From positions 38,286,129 to 38,350,128 of the forward strand of contig OY743180.1 in the NCBI GenBank assembly GCA_963555705.1: a DNA stretch of 64,000 nucleotides, given 5' to 3'. Under the pieces are notes generated by a model that made no database searches, was not told where the DNA came from, and saw only the letters and a list, made by a program, of their open reading frames with translations. The translations under genes and the position numbers were made by a program. The first letter of the stretch is position 1. Every line of letters begins with the position of its first letter. Below are positions 11,802-23,262 of this stretch, in pieces. Origin of the DNA: Ligustrum vulgare. Lineage: Eukaryota; Streptophyta; Magnoliopsida; Lamiales; Oleaceae.

Positions 11802-14119
11802 TGACACGACCCCATCTCGAATCACCCTATGTGGACCCGAGACGTGGTGTGCGCCGATGATGGATGCCAGCTAGATACTGGACCCACCACCAAGGCTACA
11901 GAAACTTCTCGTAATACCCCATGATTTTAAAAAAATTTGACAGAGTTCCCTTTAAATATTGGATATAACCTCCCTGTAACAAATCAACAAATCCTCAAAC
12001 CACCACATGTAAAATACTGGGAATTCATATCCCTTCCCATCATCATATCAAAAATCAAAAGAGCGTATGACTGCCCATCTAGTTCTTACTACATATCATC
12101 CATTCCACTTACATTCAATACATCAACATATCATTCTAATCAACTAAGCACTTAACAAAACAATAACTCGAGAATGGACCGAGTTAAATATATATACATG
12201 GATCCCAAAAGAATGATAAAGACTAGAACATACAACTAAATGATCTTTGGCTCTTTGGCAGGCTTTCCAACTTCCTCTCAAAACTCAAAAGTATCCTGGT
12301 AATGAAAATGTTACAAAAATATGAGATTTTAACTCAGTGAGTGGAGTGTTTGAAAACTAGTCATACTTTTCTCGTTTATAATTCTTTATAAAGTCACTAT
12401 TTGTTTTGTAACTATATCTTTTGATTGACATAAGAAAAGATTTTACTTATCTGAAAAGCACATCTAGCTGAAATGAGAATTTATAAATACTGAAACCATG
12501 GCATAAATTGTGATAACTATCTGATAATACTAAAAATTCGTTGAACTGTAATGAGAAGCTGAAATATTTTTCTATGAATAAATATATCATACTGTACTGA
12601 AAAGAATCACATCAAAGTGTACCCAATGAATAACTTTACTCAAGTACAGAGTACTCTCGATGTACAAGGCAAAGCCATTCAAATCTGATAAGCTGATAAT
12701 CTGATAAACTGTGTCATATGCGCATAGACTGCCCCAAAGGCTAAAGCACCCTAGTACACGGCCCAAAGCCTATATGTGCACAAGAGTGGGTCCCAAAGAC
12801 CTCTGATAATCTGATAATATGGTCATACACTGTGGAAACGAATTCACATCAGTGCAGAGCGGGTAATATCACCTGGATACTTCTGATGGTTTTTCACAAT
12901 AATAATTTACATGTAACAAATTCTTTTATAGAATAATGTACTAAATTTATAATTTGATTAGCGAAGAAGTCTAAAATCATGCTTCTAAACTTGTATTTGC
13001 GAAAAGTAGTAATTTCCGTAACTTGTCTACTTAATTGAAAACAGGAATCGTATGGAAAATTTATGCCATTAAATATTAAAATTTAACTTTAAGGAAAAAT
13101 AAGTTTCTCCACTCACAGAGATTGTGACTGAAACCTAGTTTGGCTGATAGGCCTGGCCAATCTCCGTGTCGCCTCCTGAAAATTAAATTAAAACCTTGGA
13201 TCAACTCTACTAATTACAAATATTTAACAAATGCCCAAAATGAAATAACATCCTATACAATAACCACAAATTTCATATGCCTCCAACATTACATCCAACC
13301 AACCTTCTCTTATGTGAAATATAGCTTCATTATAACTCATATATCCTTTATTTAACCAATACCTCAATGGAATGCTCATAGACACCAAAACCCCTTTCCA
13401 AGAAACTAGTAATGGACTAATTCTTCAACTTAATTACATGGGTAATTTAATCTCCAAATAAACATCACCAAATTAAGCTTGAAATAATTTAACATAAACT
13501 CCAATAACTCAATCTTGCCCAAATCATGAATTTAATCCACTATTATTTCAAACCCTAGCATGTAACCACAATGTATTCAACCAAACTTAAATATTTAGCT
13601 CAATATCTTCAAGGGAACCATAAATCCATCCAAAAATCTAACATTTAACTCAAAAATCAAAACCCTAAAATCAACATCATATCTCAAATAAATGGGTATT
13701 GCCTTACCTCTTGAAAATGAAAATGAAGTCTTGAATGTTGAATGAAATTCCCCCTTTTTCCTTATCTTCTTCTTCCTTCCTTTTTCTTTTCTTTCTTCCT
13801 TTTTCCCCTTTTTTCTTCCTTTCTCTGCGTAACTCTCTCTGTGGTAGTGAAAATGTGTTTGGTTTGGTTGAAATGTTGTCTACTAATGTCAAGACAATGT
13901 AAAGTTTGATGGAAATTGCTTGTTGGGTCCTTCATTTATCTTTCAATAAAATTCCCATACATATATGATAATAAGTCCCCCAACTAATAATAAAATTTAA
14001 ATGATCCCCAAAATATCCACTCATTTAAATTGGTCCCCACTTGGACTAAATTGGTCAAAAATAAATGTTGACTTGATAAAATAATTATTTGACTTGTAAA
14101 ATTAAAGTGGGTTGTGACA
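11802..14119 (-). repeat. Element A, 3' LTR (left copy)
   Basis: It starts TGACACGACCCC and ends GGGTTGTGACA on the plus strand; it is the same length as, and nearly identical to, 28607-30924. It contains a pyrimidine-rich stretch (about 13750-13830). Short frames in it are mirrored in the other copy and are not genes. Confidence 0.95.
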
Positions 14120-14132
14120 ATCTTACCTCCTT
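14120..14132 (-). other. Element A polypurine tract
   Basis: The minus strand reads 'aaggaggtaagat' directly before the 3' LTR. A near-palindromic word, gaatttcgtcctcgaaattc (14136-14155), sits next to it. Element B carries almost the same pair (21840-21852 and 21858-21875), which ties the two families together. Confidence 0.8.
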
Positions 14133-14161
14133 AGAGAATTTCGTCCTCGAAATTCAATCAA

Positions 14162-17100
14162 CTACCATCTTAGAAGGTCAGGATACTTGGCTCGAGTTTG
14201 ATCTTCGTTTTCCCAAGTAGCTTCATCCACTGGATGATTCTTCCAAAGAACCTTGACAAATGGAATAATCTGGTTGTGCTGAATTTGTTCCTTTCGTTCA
14301 AGTATCCCTTCTGGTTCCTCCTCGTAAGTTAAATTCTCCTTAAGTTCCACTGGCTGTGGCTCGAGAATATGAGATGAATCTGGAATGTACTTACGAAGCA
14401 TCGAAATGTGGAATACATCATGAATCCTAGATAACTCATCTGGCAATGCTAAACGATAAGCCACTGGACCATTTCGTTCCACAATCTCATAAGGTCCAAT
14501 ATATCTTGGACTTAATTTCCCTCGCTTGCCAAATCTCAACACACCTTTCCAAGGAGACAATTTAAGGAAAACTCTATCTCCAACAGCAAATTCAAGATCT
14601 TTCCTGCGTCTGTCTGCATAACTTTTTTGTCTATCTTGAGCTGCTTTTAACTTCTCTTTAATCACTTTCACCGTTTCTGTGGCTATCTGAATAAATTCTG
14701 GTCCTTCTAATCTCCTCTCGCCTACTTCACCCCAACAAACTGGCGTTCTACATTTCCTGCCATACAGTGCTTCAAAAGGTGCCATCTCTATACTCGAGTG
14801 ATAACTGTTATTATAAGCAAACTCCATCAAACGCAGATGAGAATCCCAACTTCCTTTGAACTCTAGAACACAAGCTCTTAGCATATCTTCTAAGGTCTGT
14901 ATGGTCCTCTCTGATTGACCATCTGTTTGTGGGTGGAAAGCTGTACTGAACTGTAGTTTAGTACCCAAAGCATCTTGCAAACTAGGCCAAAACTTGGAAG
15001 TAAATCTAGGATCTCTGTCAGATACAATAGACACTGGAGTCCCATACAAACTGACTATCTCATCCACATACAACTTTGCTAGTTTACTCAGAGAAAAGGT
15101 AGCTTTGATCGGCAAGAATCTTGAAGTTTTGGTCAAACGATCGACAATCACCCAAACACCATCATGTCCATTTTGAGTGCGAGGAAGACCAAATAAGAAA
15201 TCCATAGTAATATGCTCCCATTTCCACTCCGGAATAGGCAGTGGCTGAAGAAGTCCAGCTGTTTTCTGGCGATCGGGTTTCACCTGTTGGCAGACAAAAC
15301 ACGTCGATACAAACTCAGCAATTTCTCTTTTCATACCACGCCACCAATAATGCTCCTTCAGGGTATGATACATTTTGGTGCTACCAGGATGCATAGCATA
15401 ACCTGAACTGTGCGCTTCTTCCAATATTTCTTTCTTCAATTCTGGAATATCAGGAACACATAGCCTATTTCCCATAAATAATGCACCATCCCTGATTTCA
15501 TAGTCTGTTCGCAAGCCAACAGTAACTTCTGCTTCCAAAGTTTTCAATGCCAAATCCTGCAATTGAGCTTCTCTAACTTTGTTTATCAGAGTAGGCCTCA
15601 CCTGAAAGTGAGCTAAGAGTGCCCCTGTAGTAGTTGTGGATAACTGAGCATGTAAGGTTCTAAATTCACCCATCAAAGCAGCACACATCGCACTAGATTT
15701 GGTGGAATGGCTACTGACCTTCCTACTCAAAGCGTCAGCAACTACATTAGCTTTTCCCGGATGATAATCAATTTTGCAATCATAATCTTTGATAAGTTCT
15801 AACCATCGCCTCTGTCTCAAATTCAATTCTTTTTGATCAAAGATATACTTCAAGCTCTTGTGGTCCGTGAATATCTGACATTTTTCACCATACAAATAAT
15901 GTCTCCATATTTTTAGTGCCAAAACCACTGCTGCCAATTCCAAATCATGAGTTGGGTAGTTTAGTTCATGCTTCTTCAATTGTCTAGAAGCATAAGCTAT
16001 AACCTTTCCATTCTGCATTAAAACACAGCCCAAACCTTGGCGTGATGCATCGCTATAGACTACAAACTCTTCACCTGGAGAAGGAAGAGTGAGTATAGGA
16101 GCGGAAACCAATCTACTTTTCAGCTCTTGGAAGCTCTTCTCACATTCTGGTGTCCACAAAAATTTCGAATCCTTTCGAGTCAAGCTAGTTAAAGGAAGAG
16201 CAATTTTGGAAAATCCTTCCACAAATCGACGATAATAACCCGCTAACCCAAGAAAACTTCGCACTTCTGTCACATTAGAAGGGCGCTCCCATTTCATCAC
16301 AGCTTCTGTCTTGATCGGATCTACATAAATGCCTTTTGCTGATATCACGTGACCTAGAAATACCACTTTATCCAGCCAATACTCACACTTGCTGAATTTC
16401 GCATACAAATGCTTATCCTTCAAGGTCTGCAATATAATTTTCAAATGCCCTGCATGTTCATCCTTGCTAGGAGAATATACCAAAATATCATCAATGAAAA
16501 CAATCACAAATCTGTCCAGATAAGGATGCAAAACTCTATTCATCAAATCCATAAATGCAGCTGGGGCATTAGTAAGCCCAAATGGCATCACCAAGAACTC
16601 ATAATGGCCATATCGAGTCCTAAAAGCAGTCTTTGGTATATCGGCATCTTTGATCTTCAGCTGATGATACCCGGATCGTAAATCAATTTTAGAAAATACT
16701 GCAGCACCTCGAAGTTGGTCAAATAAATCATCAATGCGAGGTAACGGGTACTTGTTACGAATCGTAACTTTATTCAACTGTCTGTAGTCAATACACAGTC
16801 TCATCGTACCATCTTTCTTCTTCACAAATAAGACTGGCGCTCCCCATGGGGAAACACTGGGTCTAATGAAACCCTTATCCACTAATTCCTCCAGTTGTAC
16901 CTTCAATTCTTTTAACTCTGTTGGAGCCATTCTGTATGGTGCTTGTGAAATAGGTGCCGTCCCTGGAATTAAATCAATAGAGAACTCAACCTCTCTATCT
17001 GGTGGTAGTCCCGGAAGATCCTCTGGGAACACATCTGGAAAGTCTCGCACGACAGGGATATCCTCAAGTTTTGGATTAGTGAGTCTAGTATCAATCACAT

Positions 17101-18654
17101 TAGCTAAATATGCATGACAACCCTTTTTTAGCAATTTTCGTGCATCCAAAGCGGATATAACACATGATGATAAGATTCTGCGTTCTCCAACAAGAACAAA
17201 TTCAAGTTCTTCTGGCTTCCTGAACACCACTTCCTTGCGGAAGCAGTCGACTGTAGCCCGATGTTCAGAGAGAAAATCCATCCCCAAAATAACATCAAAA
17301 TCATGCATATCAAGAGGAATTAAATCTGCCCGTAATTGATGATCATTCACCCTTATCATACAATCTCTATACACATTACTAGCCAAAAGTGATACTCCTA
17401 CCGGCGTTGTTACAGCTAATTCATTATCTAAAGGCTCTAACTGCTTCTCAGCATGACAAGCAAGTGCATAAGAAATAAAAGAATGTGTAGCACCTGAATC
17501 AATTAATGTGCGAGCATCTCTACCAAAAATAGATAACATACCAATAACCACATCCGGTGACTCCTCTGCCTCCTTCTGGGTCATAGCAAATACCTTACCC
17601 TGAGTCCTGTTACGCCCTGCCTGAGCTCCAGATCTAGCAATACTACCTCTAGCAACATTAGACTGAGCACCGCCAGTCGACCCTACTGAGATGTCCCTCT
17701 GACTCTGACTCTGCCCCACATTGCTAACACCTGGCTGAGGAAATAATATATGTGATCCGCTACTTTGCTGAGATTTGATTGGGCAATCCTTCCTCATGTG
17801 TCCCATCTGACCACACTGATAACAGACTCCAACTCCCTTAAGGCACTCTCCTGGATGAAACTTCCCACAAGACTGACACTGTGGAAAGCTACGAAAATCA
17901 GAACTCTGACTAGGCCTCGATCCCTGAGATCTCTGCATAGAGCCCTGTGGATGTATATGACTCCCTCCAGTCTGCTGTACAGAACTCTGACTCCGGCCTG
18001 ACATCTTACTGAATCCCGAACTCTGAGACTTTGATTTAAAATTTGTAGAATTTGTAGCACCTGGCCAAAACCCTTTTCTATTCTTCTTAGACCCTGAAGC
18101 CCCTGTTTGGCCACTACCTCCAAAACTCGTCTGTGCCCTTTGGTTGCATCCATCTATGATAGCTGTCTCGACCCTCAAAGTCGCTTCTACCAATGACCCG
18201 AAATTTTGATGCCCATGAACTGTCACGTAAGGCCGAATATCTGATCGCAACCCCTGCTCAAATCGCCTACATTTTTCTCTTTCATCAGTGATTAAGTTAC
18301 TAGCATACTTAGACAACTCTACAAACCTCAAATGGTACTCGGCAACAGACATGGATCCTTGAACTAATCTCAAAAATTCATCACGTTTTGCATCACGATA
18401 AAATGGAGGGTAATAAGTCTCTTTGAAAGCATCCGTGAACATAGCCCAAGTAATAACGCTAGGGTCTGGATACCGACATCGATATGATGCCCACCAATCT
18501 GCAGCTCCTCCCCTCAACAGAAAAATAGCAAGACGTAACTTCTTACCCTCAGGAACCTCCATTACATCAAATATATTCTCCAAAGATTTCATCCAAAGCT
18601 CAGCATCAGCTGGGTTGGATGTACCCATAAAAGTTTTTGCTCCAAGTTTCATAG
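14162..18654 (-). CDS. Element A gag-pol polyprotein (1,496 codons after the B insertion)
   Basis: This is the polyprotein of a Ty3/gypsy element. In order: retrotransposon gag (about 15-170, [11 protein letters not shown] and [14 protein letters not shown]), a Ser/Gly/Gln-rich linker, a zinc knuckle [14 protein letters not shown] (about 277-290), aspartic protease [10 protein letters not shown] (about 382), reverse transcriptase with FIDDILVYS (about 717), RNase H starting VYSDAS (about 864), an HHCC integrase zinc domain (about 1080-1125), an integrase core with D near 1149, SDRDPRF near 1213 and QSERT near 1245, and a chromodomain-like C-terminus ([14 protein letters not shown], about 1460). 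All catalytic motifs are present and no stop interrupts it. The natural start is not here: the frame continues from 28522-28262 on the other side of element B, adding 86 codons upstream. The C-terminus points to the Tekay/Del group, with moderate confidence. Confidence 0.95.
18650..18654. repeat. Left TSD (CATAG) of element B
   Basis: It is identical to 28262-28266. Removing B and one copy joins the two gag halves in the same reading frame. Confidence 0.9.
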
Positions 18655-21600
18655 TGTAGCGCCCCGAGTTCCGTATACCCGATTCACTACGTCATTTTCT
18701 GTCTAAATTTTTCGAATAATATTTTTGCGAAAGAAATAATTGAAATTCATTTTTGGCAACATTAAATAAACTGTAATGGCCGATAAAATTGAAAACATTT
18801 ATGAAACCATTTGAAATAGTAAATCGAACCATTAATATTGTAAAGAAATTGCCAATGTCATAATTTCTCAAATAAATGAACTTCTCTAAATTATTCGATT
18901 GTTTGGAAAATACGGAAACCATTAACGTCAAACTTTCAACTGTTTAACGATTATTGCCACCATCATTCATCGCTCGCCACCGTCTCCGAAATCTGCAAAA
19001 CTGTTAAAAAGTAGGGTGAGTATTTCATGGGGGAAATACTCAGTAGACTCATCGCAAATTAATTTAATTTATAAGATGATTAAACACATAAATCCCGGCT
19101 CTTTATAAAACGGGCATTGATAGAGCTTCTTTATAAAACGGCTCTTGATAAAACTCATATTGTGCATTACAGCACGGGACATATTTTGCAAATCATAGGC
19201 TCTTTGAAATTAGCTCTTTGAAAACAGCTCTTTGAAAACCATATACTTATAAAACACATTTTAATTATGCCAAGCATAATTTCTTTTGAAAGCATAACAT
19301 AAGATAGGATTGAAATCCTCATAAACATAAAGAGACACAAGAACTTTACCGAACTTAGGTGGCAAGAATTCTTATGCAGTAAAATCATAATAACAGTAAA
19401 ATCACAGTAAGATCATAATAACAGTAAGTATACCAAAACATAATTCATGAAATTCATAGGGATCATTTCCATCATAACATAAGATAGGATCGAAATCCTC
19501 ATAAACATATGCGACAGGAATTTTACCGAACTTAGGTGGTAAATCCTCATAAACATATGGAAAGACAGGAATTTTACCGAACTTAGGTGGTAAATCCTCA
19601 TAAACTTATGGAGACACAAGAATTTTACCGAACTTAGGTGGTAAGAATTCTTATGTGCATAGCAATGATCCAAAACATATAAAACATTATCGTAAAAACA
19701 TAGGGTATACTTACTTTTCATAAAAACATAAGGTATATTTACCTTTCATAAAACATACTTAATTTTCTTGAAAATTGACTTTCACAAGTCACATGACATT
19801 TATATGAAATCATAATTTAAATCAATTAATAAGTGCGAGTCTACCTCAAATCCGACGAGTGCAAAGTTGAGCGGGAATGACTTCAATTTCTTTAAATTCT
19901 CCGTACGCTTCGTCTTAGCCAATAAGTCACTTTAGTCTATCGAATATATAGTTCAAAATGATAAATTATAATTTGAGGACTAAAATTGATATTTTGAAAG
20001 TTGAGGGACTAAAATGAATACTTTGAAAGTTGAGGGACTAAAATGAATACTTTTAAAACTTGGGCTTAAAAGTAAATCAACAGGGACTGAAATGATAAGT
20101 TTGAAGCTAAAAGGACTGAATAAAACCTTTTTAAAACTTGAGGGGCTGATTTGAAATAACATTAAAACTTTAAAAAGGGCTGAAATAAACTTTTCAAAGC
20201 TATAGGGACTGATTTAAATCATTCAGAAGACGTAGGGACCAAAGTGCAAATTCTCGAAATATAATTCAGATTCTTTACTTTACTCTCTCATTTCAGATCG
20301 AGAAGAGACAGGGGGAGAGCAAAGCGAGAGATAGAGAGATGGCGTGCGAAATCGTGAGGGAAAAGGAGTGAAATCCGATCTTCCAGTCGGCGATGTGCCG
20401 GCGGTTCACCGGCGAAACGCCAGTGCAAGGTGCGGCAAGGGATGGGGTTGAAGATTATGGTTTCAGTGCGAGTTGGGTGTGAGAAACTGTGACGAACCGT
20501 GGCTTAGATCGCGATTTGGGAGTTGGGTTTTAACTGCGAAATCCGGTGGTCGTGCCGGTAAATCAGTCGGCGATCGAAGGTAAGTCTTGGGCTTGGTTTA
20601 TTTCTTGTTTTGGTTTTGATTTGAGGTTGGTTTTTGATTTGTTTGGGGTTAATGGTGGATTCTTAGAGTTTTCAGGCGACGGTTGTGGCTCTGGATGCAG
20701 GGAACGAAGGTGGTGTTTGATCCTGATGATGGTGATTGTGATTTGGTTGAACCGGTGAGGTGGTGGATTGAATTTGAAATGGCAGAGACAGTGATGGTTG
20801 AGGTGATGATGTTGATGATACATAGGTTTCGTGATTATGGTTTGGGGCTGCAACTGATAATTGTGGTAGCTGGATTGAGGATTGTTGGTTGACAGTGATG
20901 GCTGCAGAGTTGTGATTTGTGGTATTGCAGTGAACTTGGTTTGCTGTAAATGGATTGGGTTGGTGAAACGTTGTGAGTAATCAGGGTGATGATCATGATG
21001 TAGCCGGTTGGTTGGGTGATTGATTTGTGGCTGCCGGTTATGGAGTTGAGGCAAAGCTTGTGGATTGATGATGATTATAGTGATTGTCGTGATGGTAGGA
21101 CTGTGCTTGCAGGCGATTGGCAATGGTTCTGTGAAGGGCTGCAACCGGTGGTTTGGGTTGCTGCAAGCTGTCGAGGTTGCAGTAAAATTGATCATGGTGT
21201 TGATAAGGGATTTTGGCTATGGTGGAGGTGCTGATGTTCAGACTTGTGGTGTTGGAATTGTGGCATGGTGGCAGTATGGTCTGCGTGATGGCAGAGTGAT
21301 GGACGGTGAGGCAGTGTGGGTGGACTGTGGTTGCACTCGACTGAGATGGAGATGGAGCTTGGTGCAGGTGATGAAGATGTATGCTTATATATATTGTATT
21401 GTGGAATCTAAGTACATGGAAGTGTGAGTTGTGCCATGAGTATTGAAATGAAGATGGGGTAGATGATGATAATGATGAAGATGGAATATGAAATAGATGT
21501 AAAATTTATATATATAATGATGATGTTTTTGTATAAGGAATTGTATTAAAACTGATATATTTTGGACTGAAAATAAATTTGAATAAGGAAAATTGAAATA

Positions 21601-21839
21601 TTTTAATAAATTTGGAATTCAAAATAATTTTGAAGATAATACTTTGAATAAACAATTAAAATAACATAATTTTAGAAATTCGGACATTTAATTTAAAATC
21701 GAACAAATTCGATATTTCTTGACTTGGCTAGACGAATCCGTCGCGGCGTTAACTTCAAAATAATAGGTAAAATAGTAGCGATACAATTTTCTAAATATTA
21801 AAATAATTATTTATTGCATAAAAATTCTGGGTCGCTATA
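18655..21839 (-). repeat. Element B, 3' LTR (left copy)
   Basis: On the plus strand it begins TGTAGCGCCCCGAG and ends GGGTCGCTATA. It contains tandem repeats of about 60 bp with 'gaattttaccgaacttaggtgg' words (about 19280-19650) and shorter repeats 'gggactaaaatgaatac' (about 19978-20060). A diverged solo copy of the same family lies at 55361-58004. Frames of 60-210 codons in it are low-complexity (His/Thr/Pro-rich) and not convincing genes. Confidence 0.95.
19280..19660. repeat. Minisatellite inside the B-family LTR (left copy)
   Basis: Four imperfect copies of a unit of about 60-80 bp carrying 'cctcataaacat', a GACA/CACA segment and 'ttttaccgaacttaggtgg' occur. The same array is at about 25702-26082 in the right LTR. 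It may be a regulatory or structural repeat of the LTR; that is inference. Confidence 0.7.
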
Positions 21840-21852
21840 ATCTTACCCCCTT
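21840..21852 (-). other. Element B polypurine tract
   Basis: The minus strand reads 'aagggggtaagat' directly before the LTR. It is followed by the near-palindrome aatttcgtcctcgaaatt (21858-21875), also present in element A. Confidence 0.8.
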
Positions 21853-21875
21853 AAAATAATTTCGTCCTCGAAATT

Positions 21876-22380
21876 AAACTTACTTAATCTTATAATTTCT
21901 GAATACTTAATCAGAATCTCTTCTTCTTATCATCGAATATTCTCAAAATAATCAAAACAATTACCTGAATATTATCTCTACGCAATATACCCAAACATAT
22001 CAACATAATATCATCAACTTATCTTTCCAATATTTGTAACCCAAAATTCAGTAAACAAATATCTCCCAAAACTAAGATTCTATACTTAAATGTCACCAAA
22101 TTTCCTGCAAAGTATTTCTTTCACTTGTATATACGTATGAATTCTGATTCAATACGGTACTCATTTTACTTTCCACGTATCATCACATTATACCAAGATT
22201 ATCATTATTAAAACAAAATATCAGTACCCATAATCCAAGAAAATATTCCAAATCTCCAATCAAATCTCCTTTATCGATAAAATTTAACAGCGCATTACTT
22301 CTTGTCTCCTCTTTTCATTAAAATAATCCTGCGCTTTCTTGCTGGTCACAACATCACGCGGATTCACTCAGATCCTTGCG
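21876..22380. other. Element B interior, left non-coding part
   Basis: It is AT-rich without a recognised gene. Words 'cctgcgctttc' (about 22330) and 'ccttgcgcttttaaatag' (about 22374) are similar and may be a short duplication upstream of the first ORF. Confidence 0.5.
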
Positions 22381-22391
22381 CTTTTAAATAG
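22381..22391 (+). promoter_or_regulatory. CTTTTAAATAG motif before the cysteine-cluster ORF
   Basis: A TATA-like word lies 28 bp upstream of the first ATG (22409) and 43 bp upstream of the second in-frame ATG (22424). An almost identical word precedes LOG (23179-23188). It could be a pol II TATA box, or a subgenomic-promoter-like repeat inherited from an RNA template. If it is a TATA box, transcription would start near 22415, favouring the ATG at 22424. Confidence 0.45.
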
Positions 22392-22408
22392 TTCATGCTG
22401 AGAAGAGG

Positions 22409-22975
22409 TTGAATCATCAAACAATGGATATCATTCTTTCTAACATTCGCAAGTATTATTCCAGTCTTCCTATGAATGATCTGAGAAAGATCTATAAAAT
22501 AAGGCTCGAAAGATTGAGGTTGCTAATGGCTCATGATATTCCAGAAGATGTTCGCTGGTTGATAGAAGCAAAGGTTCGACTATCTGGTGAATTACCATCA
22601 ACATTTCCAAAGCACATGCCTGGTTTAGGCAAAAGCACGTTTGCAAAGAAACGAAGAGCAAAAAGACTGGGTGGTTGCTACAAATGTGCTCGTTGGAACT
22701 GTAATACTCGTTGCAAATCAGTAGGATATTCTTCTACTAATCGGGATGATAAAATCGAATTCATAAAGGGTGGACTGAGTAAGGAGTCTTTGGATGATAT
22801 TCGACTGACTCTTGAGACGCACCCAAGTGGTTATGTACAACGTGAACTTCTCTCCTTATACGCTCAGTTTAACGAGGACAAAAATCGTTATAGTCTCCAA
22901 AATATAATATCGAAAGATCCTGTTTGCCAGTCTGTTTTACAAAATGAGGCTTCTGGCAGTTCAGCAATGATATAA
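22409..22975 (+). CDS. Basic cysteine-cluster protein, possible nucleic-acid-binding protein (188 aa)
   Basis: I do not firmly recognise this protein. The first ~70 residues are charged and probably helical (LRKIYKIRLERLRLLM). A basic block, KKRRAKR (80-86), leads directly into a cysteine cluster C90-X2-C93-X4-C98-X3-C102. The C-terminal half is acidic to neutral and helical (about 112-165, GGLSKESLDDIRLTLE). A basic Arg-rich patch before a small Cys cluster is the layout of the cysteine-rich nucleic-acid-binding proteins of some plant RNA viruses (carlavirus-type NABP). That resemblance is my recognition by eye and is unproved; the flanking regions are longer than usual for that family. It starts at 22409 or, perhaps, 22424 (MDIILS). 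The ORF is intact and lies 287 bp upstream of LOG on the same strand, antisense to element B. Confidence 0.75.
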   Translation: MNHQTMDIILSNIRKYYSSLPMNDLRKIYKIRLERLRLLMAHDIPEDVRWLIEAKVRLSGELPSTFPKHMPGLGKSTFAKKRRAKRLGGCYKCARWNCNTRCKSVGYSSTNRDDKIEFIKGGLSKESLDDIRLTLETHPSGYVQRELLSLYAQFNEDKNRYSLQNIISKDPVCQSVLQNEASGSSAMI

Positions 22976-23070
22976 GGTAAATCTTTTTAAAATATTTTGC
23001 TGCTTTCTTTCACGCGTTTTGGAAATAAAATATATTTTCCTTTCTCGAGGTTTGATAAAGCTGGAAATAA

Positions 23071-23086
23071 ATCACCGAAAGGTGAT
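23071..23086 (+). ncRNA. Perfect hairpin with GAAA (GNRA) loop between the two ORFs
   Basis: ATCACC-GAAA-GGTGAT forms a perfect 6-bp stem closed by a GNRA tetraloop. TTTGATAAA occurs on each side (about 23051-23059 and 23089-23098). GNRA loops are a mark of structured RNA, but a 6-bp stem can arise by chance. It sits in the intergenic leader of LOG. Confidence 0.4.
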
Positions 23087-23178
23087 ATCTTTGATAAAAT
23101 AGTCAAAAGTTGGCCGATTTTGTCAAAAAGTGAATCTTTACTTTTTCAGAATCAATCAAAAACAGTAAATTTTTCCGG

Positions 23179-23188
23179 CTTTAAATAG
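23179..23188 (+). promoter_or_regulatory. CTTTAAATAG motif before LOG
   Basis: It matches the word at 22381-22391, one T shorter. It lies 84 bp upstream of the LOG start, a reasonable distance for a TATA box plus a leader of about 50 nt. The repeat of the same word before each ORF suggests that each ORF is expressed from its own promoter. Confidence 0.45.
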
Positions 23189-23262
23189 CCAAACATATTT
23201 CATAGTTCAGGCATCCCAAAATCACATCTTCTTCGTAAGTTTTCCCTTCTTTACTATCAAAG

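Noticed and set aside
20563..21195. 210-codon minus-strand frame in LTR B (also at 26985-27617)
   Set aside because: It is His/Pro/Thr/Asn-rich low-complexity sequence from CAT/CCA repeats. The two copies are identical only because the LTRs are young. The solo LTR has no alignable frame of the same kind.
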